Virus record (IMG/VR): IMGVR_UViG_3300030060_001196
Location: 2,388-31,303 of that record
Source: a virus
Length of the DNA: 28,916 bases
Strand: one strand, 5' to 3'
Shown here piece by piece: positions 1-8,453 of this stretch (position 1 is its first letter; each line of letters opens with the position of its first letter). The notes below the pieces were generated by a model. It did no database searches. It saw only the letters and a program-made list of their open reading frames with translations, and was not told the DNA's origin. Made by a program: the position numbers and the translations under genes.

Positions 1-19
1 TATTTTGTAACCAGTCCAT
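1..19 (-). CDS. Partial gene, N-terminus only (MDWLQN...)
   Basis: An ATG at position 19 (minus strand) opens a frame reading Met-Asp-Trp-Leu-Gln-Asn before the window ends. It lies one base after the stop of the nidogen-like gene, and a strong Shine-Dalgarno (GGAGGT) sits about 5 bases upstream inside the end of that gene. This is the tight spacing seen throughout this operon. Nothing can be said about function from six codons. Confidence 0.6.
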
Positions 20-20
20 A

Positions 21-2246
21 TTACCTCCATATTTCAGGTTGATTTTGCATCATGCTTTGTAAATTATTTATATTTGTACTCGCATAATTATAAAAAGCGT
101 TTATGTTGTCATCTAGTGTAGCAGAGGTGTATATGTCTTGAGAAGTGTACCAACTAGGACTATCCGGGATTGTGGTTTGCGTATATGAGTTAAATTGTGG
201 AACATATCCTATCAAAGCAACCAGCCCGGACTCGTCACTATACTCACCTGTGGCTTGTTGTTCCTCTTGCATTTCTTCTTGTTGAGCCTCTATATTTTGG
301 GCGATAATTTTATCTGCTATTTGATCAGCTTCTGATTGAGTCATTACACCACCAATAGCAGTATCTATTTCACCTTGGACGTTTTGAACTTGCACATCAG
401 CCATCACTACCTCTGTACCGCCATCAACGGTATTCATAGGCGTAATACTAATCGTTACAGATCCACCAACATCTCCGCTCATAGATAAAACCTGGTTGTT
501 TTGGGCTGTAGCACTAGCATATTGATCTGAAATACTAGGCGAGCTAGATGTGCTGATACCCCCACCAGACCCAGAACTAGATGTCTGATTAACAACACTA
601 GAGCTGACATTTGTATTAGAACTTGATTGATTGGTAGTAGAACCATAGTTTACGCTGCTTGAGGCTACGTTTAAGGCATTTTTAATAACATTAAGTGCAA
701 CAACCCTATTTTTGTTTTTACCTGTAGGCTCATCACTCTCAATAACTTCTAGCTCCTCTATAATTTCTTCTTGCTGTTCTTCTTCAACCTCTGCCAATCT
801 TTCTTGTTCTAGCTCTTCAAACACTTCTTCTAACTCTTCAAAAACTTCCTCAACCGCCTCTTCTTCAAATATCTCTTCTATAAACTCTTCTTCAGGCTCA
901 TCTCTTTCAGCAATTCTTTCTTCTCTGATCTCTTCTCTTATCTCTCTAGTTTCTTCTTCAAACCAATCATCAAGTTCTTCTATAGTATTAATAGCTAAGA
1001 AATTTTCAGGTTCTGTAAAATCTTCTACAAATAAAGTTTCTTGTAAAACAAACTGTTCTAACAATACATCTTCTTGGTGTAGTGGATCTTCATGCCTTGG
1101 TCTAAAATCATCTATAAATGGCAAAGGTTCTGGTTCAAATAAAATAATGAACTCATCTTCTTCAGGCTCGCCAAAAAAATCTTCAAAGTCATCATGGCCA
1201 AACTCTTCAAAGGGCGGAAACATTTCTTCTTCAAAAATATCTATAGTAATAAAAAGTTCTTCTTCATGGTGATGCGGACCATCATCTATAAATATACCTG
1301 TAGCAAATTGCTCTTGCTCATCTTCAAAACCAAAGTCAACATTCCTGTCATCAAAGAAAGCTACTGATTCCTCTTGTCTAAAACCTGGACAAAAGGGTGC
1401 ATATTGAGGATCTTCGTCACATTGCTGGTCATCATAAGCTGCCCAGTAACTAGGACATGATTCACTATAAAGCTGGCTTATATTGCATTGTTGCGTTAAT
1501 AAAGCATCGGCATAACCGCTACAACTAGAATCATTTAGTGGATTGCTACAATCAAGACCATTACCACTACCTGATCCATACAGAGAACCACCGTTTTCTA
1601 ATGTGGTATTGATAGCTGTATTGTTCCAGTTAGTGTTTACGCAAGTAGAAGAGTTCGTTGTACCAGTATTACATTCATCGTGATAGTAATAGGTGTATGA
1701 ATTTTCCTTACTAGAACCAACTTCACCAATCAACACATCATGGTTAATAATATTTAGTTCTCTGTAGCGAATGTCAAATGAATTGTTGTTCCAAAGAATT
1801 ATCTCAAAACTATTGTCTGTATTTGCACGGTTGTATTCTCTAAGATAATACCAGCCAAAAATCATCTTTGAACTATCGCCCCAAGACTTCATACGAGAAT
1901 TGTTATCTCTAATTAGGTCTGTCCAAAAAGGGTATATGGTATAGGTGTGCTGTCCGTTAAGTGGATCAGGAGTATAGTCGTTGCAATAGCTGCCACTATT
2001 GCCAAAGTGTAAACAACCATTGGTCGCCATTCGTGCTTGTGAAAATGTAGAGCCATAAAAAGTAAAGTCAAAAGAAAGATCAATTGCAGGTGAAATACCG
2101 TCATCAACTACCTCGTATGCTAACTCACCTTGAAAGTTATTAGCGTTATCGTGCAAATCATATAAAGGCTGATTAGCCTCGTATGTGTATTGTCCCGGAA
2201 GATTGCAGGATAGAAGGATTAACCCCCATATAACTCTTTTTTGCAT
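21..2246 (-). CDS. Large secreted nidogen-like-domain protein with acidic mid-region
   Basis: The 741-residue protein begins with a hydrophobic signal (about residues 4-14); LLSC at 11-14 makes a possible lipobox with Cys14. Residues about 55-190 resemble a nidogen-like (NIDO) domain (DFTFYGSTF, ATNGCLHFGN, IYPFWTDL). A Cys-rich stretch follows (about 200-290, ending QYAPFCPGF), then an extremely Glu/Asp/Phe-rich acidic region (about 291-515), a Ser/Asn-rich low-complexity linker, and a C-terminal part (TGEYSDESGLVALIGYVP) resembling proteins I associate with marine phages. It is the last complete gene of the minus-strand operon and overlaps its upstream neighbour by 28 bases. A surface or virion-associated role, possibly adhesion, is inferred; no enzymatic motif is seen. 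Confidence 0.8.
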   Translation of the reverse strand: MQKRVIWGLILLSCNLPGQYTYEANQPLYDLHDNANNFQGELAYEVVDDGISPAIDLSFDFTFYGSTFSQARMATNGCLHFGNSGSYCNDYTPDPLNGQHTYTIYPFWTDLIRDNNSRMKSWGDSSKMIFGWYYLREYNRANTDNSFEIILWNNNSFDIRYRELNIINHDVLIGEVGSSKENSYTYYYHDECNTGTTNSSTCVNTNWNNTAINTTLENGGSLYGSGSGNGLDCSNPLNDSSCSGYADALLTQQCNISQLYSESCPSYWAAYDDQQCDEDPQYAPFCPGFRQEESVAFFDDRNVDFGFEDEQEQFATGIFIDDGPHHHEEELFITIDIFEEEMFPPFEEFGHDDFEDFFGEPEEDEFIILFEPEPLPFIDDFRPRHEDPLHQEDVLLEQFVLQETLFVEDFTEPENFLAINTIEELDDWFEEETREIREEIREERIAERDEPEEEFIEEIFEEEAVEEVFEELEEVFEELEQERLAEVEEEQQEEIIEELEVIESDEPTGKNKNRVVALNVIKNALNVASSSVNYGSTTNQSSSNTNVSSSVVNQTSSSGSGGGISTSSSPSISDQYASATAQNNQVLSMSGDVGGSVTISITPMNTVDGGTEVVMADVQVQNVQGEIDTAIGGVMTQSEADQIADKIIAQNIEAQQEEMQEEQQATGEYSDESGLVALIGYVPQFNSYTQTTIPDSPSWYTSQDIYTSATLDDNINAFYNYASTNINNLQSMMQNQPEIWR

Positions 2247-3343
2247 TGTCTTTTAGATTTTGTTTTTCTTGTATAAATAACTTTAACTGCTCCAACAACA
2301 TCTTTATTTATTTCATCTCTTTTGGGATTGCGTTCTTGACTACAATCTGCAATAAACTCTTGTTCAATATCTTTTCTATCTGGCCTTTTAGAAGGATTAG
2401 CTAACCATAATTTTTTTGCCTCTTCTCCTATCTTGCCTTCGTATGGAGCAGGTGTGCCTGCTTGCCACATGGCCTTAAACACTCTTTCGTCTTGAGCCAA
2501 CAAAGATATTGCAGCTACTTTCATACCCATATCGTATAAATATTTAGACAGTTTTAATCTTTCACAATTCATATCTCTTACTGATTTACCACCAGACAAA
2601 CCAAACACTTGACCTTGAAAAGCTCCACTCAGACCAGTAGTACATAAATCCTGTGAATAACTCATTATAGATGGAGCAATAGCACTAGCTGGTGGTGCTT
2701 CAGACTTCACATTTTGATTAATTGTCTGAACTGATTTTGATTCATTAATGTTTCTATTGGTGTTATCAGATTTAGTGTTGTTGTTATTCTGATTCACATT
2801 ATTAGTCTGCACGTTTGATTGCGAAGTGGATTCATTAATATTTCTATTTGTATTGTCAGACGTGCTAGTTGATGTATTTACATTCGTATTATTGACAGTT
2901 TGATTTACTGTCGAATTTACATTACTGGTTGAAGTAGATGTGTTTATATTTGTATTAGTATTATTTGATGTGCTAGTAGCGGTCGAAGTATTTACATTTG
3001 TATTTACATTGGTGTTTTGATTTGTATTTACGTTTGTATTTGTTGACGTGTTAGTGTTAGTAGATACATTTGTATTTGTTGAAGTATTTGTATTATTAGT
3101 GGTTGTATTATTGGTATTGGTATTAGTATTTGTATTAGTGTTGGTATTAGTTGTGGTCGTTGTGTTAACTGTATCTAAACTATTATTTTCACAATATTGA
3201 GTGCCATTTACACAAGCTGTGCCTGATTGTTGACTTGACTGTGCTTTAGTTTGTAAAGAAAATCCAATGGCCAATGTAATACAAAACATTAATATAGCCC
3301 AAGCTACTATGTTGTCATGTTTTTTTTGGTCATCATCTTTCAC
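2219..3343 (-). CDS. Secreted or anchored Asn/Thr-repeat protein with conserved C-terminal domain
   Basis: This 374-aa protein starts at GTG (3343), giving a 4-base GTGA overlap with the holin-like gene; no better ATG is in frame. A membrane segment or signal covers about residues 14-32. Residues about 57-215 are almost entirely Asn/Thr/Ser/Val repeats (TNTN, NTNVNTS), with a duplicated block containing SDNTNRNINES. The C-terminal 150 residues are non-repetitive (SQDLCTTGLSGAFQGQVFG, MNCERLKLSKYLYDMGMK) and resemble a conserved domain of unknown function that I recall from pelagiphages and cyanophages. Curli-like or beta-helical folding of the repeats is only a guess. Position after the holin candidates suggests a late envelope or virion function. 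Confidence 0.8.
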   Translation of the reverse strand: MKDDDQKKHDNIVAWAILMFCITLAIGFSLQTKAQSSQQSGTACVNGTQYCENNSLDTVNTTTTTNTNTNTNTNTNTNNTTTNNTNTSTNTNVSTNTNTSTNTNVNTNQNTNVNTNVNTSTATSTSNNTNTNINTSTSTSNVNSTVNQTVNNTNVNTSTSTSDNTNRNINESTSQSNVQTNNVNQNNNNTKSDNTNRNINESKSVQTINQNVKSEAPPASAIAPSIMSYSQDLCTTGLSGAFQGQVFGLSGGKSVRDMNCERLKLSKYLYDMGMKVAAISLLAQDERVFKAMWQAGTPAPYEGKIGEEAKKLWLANPSKRPDRKDIEQEFIADCSQERNPKRDEINKDVVGAVKVIYTRKTKSKRQCKKELYGG

Positions 3344-3726
3344 TTTTCTTCGCCTTTAAAACTTTTACTACTACCGCTTGTTCCAGCATACAATCCAAAC
3401 CATGCAGCCCCTGCTCCAACAACTACTGAGATAAGTCCTGATTGTTCAAAGTTTGGAGACTCTAAATCCATAAACCACATTACTGTTGTATATAAAAGAA
3501 TAATATATACGGTTAAAAAAGCTCTTGGGAAAATGCGCCATGAGTCAACAGCTTGAGCTAGATGAATCCATTTTTGGTGCGGGTTTACATTGGTAGCATC
3601 TTCTAATTCTCTAATTTTATCTTTGAGATGTGATATTTCTTCTATCATAGACATGAATTTGTTGAGATCCATCTCAACTTCATTACGGTCCATATCTCCA
3701 GAAAATCTACTTCTGTGTTCGTCCAT
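3340..3726 (-). CDS. Putative holin (two-helix membrane protein)
   Basis: The 128-aa protein has a charged, coiled-coil-like N-terminal half (about 15-45) and two hydrophobic segments (about 66-86, FPRAFLTVYIILLYTTVMWF, and 97-114, SGLISVVVGAGAAWFGLY), then a short charged tail. The segment EQSGLISVVVGAGAAWFGLY is typical of a holin-like family that I recall in marine T4-like and pelagiphages. It starts at ATG 3726, sharing one base with the TAA of the upstream gene (TAATG), so translation is probably coupled. It sits among several small membrane proteins, as expected for a lysis cassette, but no endolysin is visible beside it. Confidence 0.65.
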   Translation of the reverse strand: MDEHRSRFSGDMDRNEVEMDLNKFMSMIEEISHLKDKIRELEDATNVNPHQKWIHLAQAVDSWRIFPRAFLTVYIILLYTTVMWFMDLESPNFEQSGLISVVVGAGAAWFGLYAGTSGSSKSFKGEEK

Positions 3727-3908
3727 TACAAAAATTTAGCTAATACTACGCTTATCACAATAAAAGGGTAAACGCCCCATATCATGTTTTCTAATTTATC
3801 AAATCTTTTTGAGCCTGATTCTAATCTTTTCTCTATATTGGCATATCGAATGGCACACTCTCTTTCGTGTGACTCTATCTTTCTGAGAGAATCATTAGAT
3901 GTATTCAT
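3726..3908 (-). CDS. Small coiled-coil plus C-terminal TM protein (XhlA-like architecture)
   Basis: Sixty residues: a charged helical part (about 6-40, heptad-like spacing around HERECAIRYANIEKRLES) followed by one membrane helix (about 42-58, WGVYPFIVISVVLAKFL). This is the architecture of haemolysin XhlA/holin-associated proteins; sequence identity to that family is not claimed. It starts three bases after the stop of the 65-aa gene, and its TAA shares a base with the next ATG. Likely part of the lysis cassette with the two-helix protein downstream. Confidence 0.65.
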   Translation of the reverse strand: MNTSNDSLRKIESHERECAIRYANIEKRLESGSKRFDKLENMIWGVYPFIVISVVLAKFL

Positions 3909-3911
3909 TAC

Positions 3912-4109
3912 TTATTTTTTCTTTTTAACTTTTACTTTTTTATAAGCCTCATTTACATCCGGGGTGGATGGATCATCTGCAACATATCTACCTTTTTTGT
4001 TTCTTGCTCTTACTAACTCTGTTTCATACTCTTCTTCTTTTAAGGGATTTGGCAGCTCATCTGCTGGTAAAGGCTTGAAGAAATTAATTACTTTTTTCCA
4101 CCAACTCAT
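3912..4109 (-). CDS. Small charged protein of unknown function
   Basis: A 65-aa protein with an aromatic/basic N-terminus (MSWWKKVINFFKPL, possibly an amphipathic membrane-surface helix), an acidic middle and a very basic end (KKVKVKKKK). The ATG at 4109 overlaps the upstream stop in an ATGA, supporting the start by translational coupling. It is flanked by small membrane proteins, so a role in the lysis/membrane cassette is plausible, but no family is recognised. Confidence 0.7.
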   Translation of the reverse strand: MSWWKKVINFFKPLPADELPNPLKEEEYETELVRARNKKGRYVADDPSTPDVNEAYKKVKVKKKK

Positions 4110-4282
4110 TTATCTTTCGCCTTGCCAATATTGATTGCACACCAATCTATTAGCTTATAAATTTTACCAATCCATACATCATCACGCGGGGTTGGAGTTA
4201 TTGAAGCTATTAAAGAAGCTCCTGTAACAACCCAAGGAATGATTTGAATTAATTTTAATATTAAATCTAACATATATACCAT
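4106..4282 (-). CDS. Small membrane protein, possible holin component (58 aa)
   Basis: A short frame running from ATG 4282 to TGA 4106. Shine-Dalgarno AGGAG lies 6 bases upstream. Residues about 5-28 are hydrophobic (LDLILKLIQIIPWVVTGA), and the rest (TPTPRDDVWIGKIYKLIDW) resembles a short conserved membrane protein that I recall from marine phages. Its TGA overlaps the ATG of the 65-aa gene in ATGA. It fills what would otherwise be a 180-base gap in a tightly packed operon, which also argues that it is real. A holin or holin-accessory role is inferred from size, topology and neighbours only. Confidence 0.75.
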   Translation of the reverse strand: MVYMLDLILKLIQIIPWVVTGASLIASITPTPRDDVWIGKIYKLIDWCAINIGKAKDK

Positions 4283-4291
4283 AATTATCTC

Positions 4292-4831
4292 CTATGAAGT
4301 TGGTGGAGTTGGAAACTCACCCAGTGGTCTTACTGGTGGTGTAGCATCATTGTATTTATAAAGATCAGCTAAAGCATCTACATTTGCAACTGCATTTATT
4401 TTTGTTTTCATGTCAGTTGCTGCTGTTCTTACTCCTACTCTGTAATCTAACCAATCTGAGGGTATAGCTTTAGAACTTTCTGCATTTCTAACTACCATCC
4501 AATCATTAGGTTGTAATAAACCGTAAGCTTGATTGTCTATTCTTTGACAATGCTCTGTTTTTAAAGTATCTAAATCTTTTGCTGTAGCTGTTCCATAAGT
4601 TGCTGTTACTTTATTACTAGCAAATGCAAAAGACTGATTTGTATTAATATAATATTCAGGATCTTTATAATTAGTGTTGTCTATAATAACTTCATAAATA
4701 CCTATAGCTTTAAGCTCTGCCTCAGACCAAAGGCTATGAATATTACTAGGATATTTAACATCCCCTATTGTTAATTGTGTAGGTTTATTATAAACCTTAC
4801 TTATTTTACTATCTTCTACTAATGCCCACAT
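4292..4831 (-). CDS. Tail-fibre-associated or assembly-like protein
   Basis: The 179-aa soluble protein begins MWALVEDSKISKVYNKP and contains a middle part with LWSEAELKAIGIYEV, followed by a helical C-terminal part with a WMVVRNAE/IPSDWLDYR segment and a Pro-rich end. This layout (small beta N-terminal domain, then a helical region with W..R motif) is like the small proteins that follow tail-fibre genes in many phages, some carrying DUF4376-like or tail-fibre-assembly domains. GAGGT lies 11 bases before the ATG. It is immediately downstream of the DUF7483-type fibre gene, which supports a tail-fibre link. Exact function is unknown. Confidence 0.6.
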   Translation of the reverse strand: MWALVEDSKISKVYNKPTQLTIGDVKYPSNIHSLWSEAELKAIGIYEVIIDNTNYKDPEYYINTNQSFAFASNKVTATYGTATAKDLDTLKTEHCQRIDNQAYGLLQPNDWMVVRNAESSKAIPSDWLDYRVGVRTAATDMKTKINAVANVDALADLYKYNDATPPVRPLGEFPTPPTS

Positions 4832-4859
4832 AATTTTATATTACCTCAAATTAATTATT

Positions 4860-5933
4860 TTACCTAGCTGTTGTTGGTATACCAGTTGATGAAACGAAAG
4901 GGTTTTCTGCAAATGCTATATAGACATAATTACCAGAATTTTGATTAAAAATACTGTGATTGCTGTTAGGTCTAAATCCATTAGATAATAAATCTAATGT
5001 ATAAGTGCTAGATTCTGCGTTTGTTAAATCAGCAAATACAGTTTTAGTATCACCATTAAACCCTCGTTTATTATCTACAATTCCCCAACTGTTTGCTGAA
5101 TCTGTTCTTCTAATAAGAACAAAAGCTGGTTTAAAACCTGTATAAACAAATGGAGAACTACTACCAGCACCTGTATATTCACCCACTTTGCTAAAACCTT
5201 GTATGTTCTTGAAAGCATAAAAAATATATCCTGCTGTATTACCATTTACTGCCGCATGCGGTCCTATAGGAATTGTTGTGGTAGTAAATGCTGTGTTATA
5301 CCATATAGTAGTATTAGTTGCGATTGCAGAATCTGTGTCTAAAAACAGAGTTTTACTGCCGCCATTTCCAAAAGTTGTTGTATTAGGCATTCCAACTACC
5401 CAATATTGAGCCGCACCACCTTGTCCATTTCCATCTACACCTTTAATAATTACAAGGTCAGGAATAGCACCTAAACCATGACCAATAGTTGTATAGCCAC
5501 CATTTCCAGTGTAAGTTCCTATATTGAAACCAGCAGTAGAATTACTTTGAATTGTAGTTGTAAGTCCACCATCTGTATTAGAGCTAGTTGATCCAGCACC
5601 TGATTTCCACAACCAAGAACATTGAGCAGTGCTACTAGAGTTCATAGAACTATCACCACCTGCCGCTGTAAAACCATTAGAATCAAAAGAACTTAAATAA
5701 TTTGAAAAAGTAGATTCAACAGCACTGCTATTTGATGCAAAATATTTAGTTACTCCTCTACTACTGTCAAATTGATGCCAACCATTTGTATCATTTTGTT
5801 CTTTATGCCACATAAAATCTGCTTGCATATCTGTATTACCATCAAGGGTAATAGCATTAGTTGAAGCATTACCAGTCCATTTTTTAACTTGAAAGTGTGC
5901 TGATGGATCGTCTATTGCTGTGTATTTACCCAT
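4860..5933 (-). CDS. Tail protein with DUF7483-like repeats
   Basis: The 357-aa protein has beta-rich sequence with two related modules: about residues 135-235 (FNIGTYTGNGGYTTIGHGLG, PDLVIIKG) and about 248-345 (FSKVGEYTGAGSSSPFVYTG, PAFVLIRR, ENPF). These are hallmarks of the DUF7483 tail-protein module of marine phages. The N-terminal part (DPSAHFQVKKWTGNAS) looks like the linker that normally joins this module to a LamG/SPRY portion. Its ATG shares a base with the stop of the upstream LamG/SPRY gene (TAATG), so the two are probably made together and may form one fibre or spike. Receptor binding is inferred from the family context. Confidence 0.75.
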   Translation of the reverse strand: MGKYTAIDDPSAHFQVKKWTGNASTNAITLDGNTDMQADFMWHKEQNDTNGWHQFDSSRGVTKYFASNSSAVESTFSNYLSSFDSNGFTAAGGDSSMNSSSTAQCSWLWKSGAGSTSSNTDGGLTTTIQSNSTAGFNIGTYTGNGGYTTIGHGLGAIPDLVIIKGVDGNGQGGAAQYWVVGMPNTTTFGNGGSKTLFLDTDSAIATNTTIWYNTAFTTTTIPIGPHAAVNGNTAGYIFYAFKNIQGFSKVGEYTGAGSSSPFVYTGFKPAFVLIRRTDSANSWGIVDNKRGFNGDTKTVFADLTNAESSTYTLDLLSNGFRPNSNHSIFNQNSGNYVYIAFAENPFVSSTGIPTTAR

Positions 5934-7378
5934 TATGCTGAACCTCCATCAGATGCAAGATTTTTTGTGCAAAGAGCTAAATAGCCACTAGGCGGTGCAT
6001 ATTCAAAAGTTCCATGTCCATTAGCATCACTTGCACCACTTGAAATTGTTGTATAAGTATAACCACCATAATTTATTGCAATACTATTATTGTTTGCGTA
6101 TATTGCAGCTGCCATAGTATATGCTTTTGTTGGAGAGGGTAAGTCTATTGCACCAGTTCCAGTAGCACCACTGGTAGGATCACCTGAGTTTTGCCAAACA
6201 TTAGCTTTTGCAAAATAAACTTTTCCATTATCCATATCTAAAGCTATACCCATAATATCGCCAAGACCTGCACCACTTTTCCAATTATCACCATATGAAG
6301 AATTACCACCATCAAGGTATTTATTACCATTGTTAGCATAATAACTTACACCACCATCTCCAGATTGAGATCCTGGATAATTAGATATTGCTCCACCTGC
6401 ACTAATTATAGGGCTATCATCAGGCATGACACTACACTGTGCTGTTGTATTTGAATTTAGTATGGATTGCACCTCACAATACCATTTGCCTTTTGTAACA
6501 TAAATTGTTCCTGATATAGTTTCCCATCCATTAGCACCTTTAGTCATTAAAGTTCCACCCTCTGTAACAATTTGACTTGATGGGTTAGTAAATCTAACTA
6601 AATTATTTCCTGTGCAAAAATTATTGGTGCAAGTGTCAGTTGCTTGATCTGCAGCTGCTACATTGTTTTCAGTAAAATCTGTACCACCACTTACATCATT
6701 ACCTAAATTAGAAGAATCTTCAAAATCTAAATAAAATTTATTAGTGCCTGAAGGTTTGCTTGCTACATCTATTGGTTTCCATATTGCACTACCACTATCA
6801 AACTCACCAAACTCTGTAGGTGCTGATGCAGTGCCGTCTTGATAACAAATTTCACACATATAACCAGCAAAAGGTTGTCCATTATCAATAGAGTTATAAC
6901 CTATAACTTGTTTTTCAAAATTAATCCCTAAATTATCATTTTGACTTGGATTATTTGTAGTGCTAAAAGAAGTTTCTTGCACCCCGTTTACATACAGTTT
7001 AAATCTATCATTAGCTGTGCTTTGTGTTGTATCAAAAGCTATTACAATATGATACCAAGCAGAAACATCTCGAAACACTCTGTCTGTATTTCGCCAAGTA
7101 GTAGTTCCACCAGCTATTCTTAATGTATCATCTGCTTGAAACCTAGCAAAAGTTCTACCATTATCATTATCAGTATTACCAAAAGTAAAAAGATATTGAG
7201 CAGTGCTAATTTCTGTTCTTTTAATCCACATACTAATAGTGCCTGTGTATCTACTTCCTGCACTACTAACATCTCTTGTAAGATATTCAGTATTATCAGC
7301 TTCAAACTTTAAAGAATTAACAACATCATATCCAGTAGAAACACTTCCTCGATTAGCTGTTCTTTGTAAAGTTTCCAT
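5933..7378 (-). CDS. Tail fibre/spike protein with LamG-like and SPRY-like lectin domains
   Basis: The 481-aa protein carries a concanavalin/LamG-like domain at about 22-195 (SLKFEADNTEYLTR, GTISMWIKR, WYHIVIAFD, FKLYVNGVQE, FAGYMCEI), a joining segment containing TDTCTNNFCTGNN, and an SPRY-like domain at about 285-430 (GKWYCEVQS, IMGIALDMDNGKVYFAKANV). These domains bind glycans or proteins in many families, so host-surface recognition is the likely role, though no ligand can be named. It lies between the 22-aa micro-ORF and the DUF7483-type gene, with one-base TAATG overlaps on both sides. Confidence 0.8.
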   Translation of the reverse strand: METLQRTANRGSVSTGYDVVNSLKFEADNTEYLTRDVSSAGSRYTGTISMWIKRTEISTAQYLFTFGNTDNDNGRTFARFQADDTLRIAGGTTTWRNTDRVFRDVSAWYHIVIAFDTTQSTANDRFKLYVNGVQETSFSTTNNPSQNDNLGINFEKQVIGYNSIDNGQPFAGYMCEICYQDGTASAPTEFGEFDSGSAIWKPIDVASKPSGTNKFYLDFEDSSNLGNDVSGGTDFTENNVAAADQATDTCTNNFCTGNNLVRFTNPSSQIVTEGGTLMTKGANGWETISGTIYVTKGKWYCEVQSILNSNTTAQCSVMPDDSPIISAGGAISNYPGSQSGDGGVSYYANNGNKYLDGGNSSYGDNWKSGAGLGDIMGIALDMDNGKVYFAKANVWQNSGDPTSGATGTGAIDLPSPTKAYTMAAAIYANNNSIAINYGGYTYTTISSGASDANGHGTFEYAPPSGYLALCTKNLASDGGSA

Positions 7379-7446
7379 TAGTAATCTTCAGGATTAGGTA
7401 ATAAATAACCAAATATAATCCAAAAAGCTAAAAATAGTTCAAGCAT
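7378..7446 (-). CDS. 22-aa hydrophobic micro-protein between tail genes
   Basis: ATG at 7446 opens a 22-codon frame (MLELFLAFWIIFGYLLPNPE plus Asp-Tyr) ending in TAA at 7380-7378. Its ATG shares one base with the stop of the upstream fibre gene, and its stop shares one base with the ATG of the downstream LamG/SPRY gene, so it exactly fills the gap with TAATG junctions on both sides. Residues 2-17 could form a membrane helix. Without it there would be an unexplained 67-base gap. Function is unknown. It may be a tiny membrane protein or simply a coupling device that delivers ribosomes to the LamG gene, which has no clear ribosome site of its own. Confidence 0.6.
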   Translation of the reverse strand: MLELFLAFWIIFGYLLPNPEDY

Positions 7447-8426
7447 TAGCTTTGGGTTAAGTTTTGACTAATACCGATATTTTGCCATTTTGAACCATTA
7501 TATCTAAAAGCATATATATCAGTCTTAGCGTCTGTAGCTGTCTGTGTTGGAGTTTCATCACCAACGAACTCAAATACTGCGTTCCATGCCAAAGTATATG
7601 GACCGCTCGAAGCGTGCTGTGCTACTTCAATACTAATAATAGCTCCTTCTACTGAATTACTTGGGCTACCTATGGTTGAATTTTCTTCTAGTAATAAGAA
7701 AGCATTTGCTGCAGCTTTTGCATCCCAAGATACTGTGCCATCTGTTAAAGCTACTTGAGTAATATTAGCTGAAGTAGATGCAGTAACTATTTGTGGCATG
7801 GTAACATTTTGGTTTTCATCCACTGAGATTGCAGGTGTTGTTCCTACTGCTGATCCTAAACCTATGACTAAATCATCTGCACTATCATCAAGGCCTATGT
7901 AAAAATCTTGTGCATTACCATCAAATACTATTTTAGTATCTTCAGCAGTAGCATCACCTATGGTTAAGGTTGTGCCATTGATTGATAAGCTATCGGTAAC
8001 AGCTAGATCTGTAAGCGCATCTAAAACTGCTGCTCCAGAACCTGCTCCATCTAATTGAACGACTGCTACTTTGCCTGGAGCGATAGTTACATTAGCTCCA
8101 GATCCTTGCGATATAATTATATTTTGGGATCCACTTGTTGCATTTTCAATTATTTGAACCCTTTTCATAGTATTAGGGCCAATAGTTATTGTGCAAGCTG
8201 AATCTAACGTGCCTGTATATTTTAAATAAAAAGCCCTGCCTTCATCAGAACTACCATCTGCAACTGTTGTGGTGTGTGTATCTGCGTTGGTAGTAATTGC
8301 TTCTGTTCCTACACCTAAAGCCTCTCCTATTAGCTCTAAATTGGTATTTGTAGAAGTACCCCAAGTTCCAGACTCGTCACCTGTTGCTATTTCTTTTAAC
8401 CTTAAATTATTAACGTAAGTTGCCAT
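7446..8426 (-). CDS. Tail fibre-like virion protein
   Basis: A 326-aa Thr/Ser/Ala-rich beta-type protein. The N-terminus (MATYVNNLRLKEIATGDESG, then TWGTSTNTNLELIGEA) is the opening I recognise from many marine phage tail-fibre-like proteins; this segment probably attaches to the tail. The middle has repeated beta elements (TLTIGDATAEDTKIVFDGN, DDLVIGLGS) and the end contains YAFRYNGSKWQNIGIS. A GAGG site lies 9 bases before the ATG. It precedes the micro-ORF and LamG/SPRY gene, so it is likely part of the same distal tail structure. Confidence 0.7.
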   Translation of the reverse strand: MATYVNNLRLKEIATGDESGTWGTSTNTNLELIGEALGVGTEAITTNADTHTTTVADGSSDEGRAFYLKYTGTLDSACTITIGPNTMKRVQIIENATSGSQNIIISQGSGANVTIAPGKVAVVQLDGAGSGAAVLDALTDLAVTDSLSINGTTLTIGDATAEDTKIVFDGNAQDFYIGLDDSADDLVIGLGSAVGTTPAISVDENQNVTMPQIVTASTSANITQVALTDGTVSWDAKAAANAFLLLEENSTIGSPSNSVEGAIISIEVAQHASSGPYTLAWNAVFEFVGDETPTQTATDAKTDIYAFRYNGSKWQNIGISQNLTQS

Positions 8427-8453
8427 AGTTTTTTACCTCGTCTCTATATTAAA

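Noticed and set aside
712-1272. 186-aa Ser-rich frame on the plus strand
   Set aside because: It is the antisense of the Glu-rich region (TTC/TCT tracts read as Ser). No ribosome site, and it opposes the operon.
2800-3170. DNA-level microsatellite in the Asn/Thr repeat
   Set aside because: The repetition follows codon use of a real protein frame and is degenerate; it is described with the gene.
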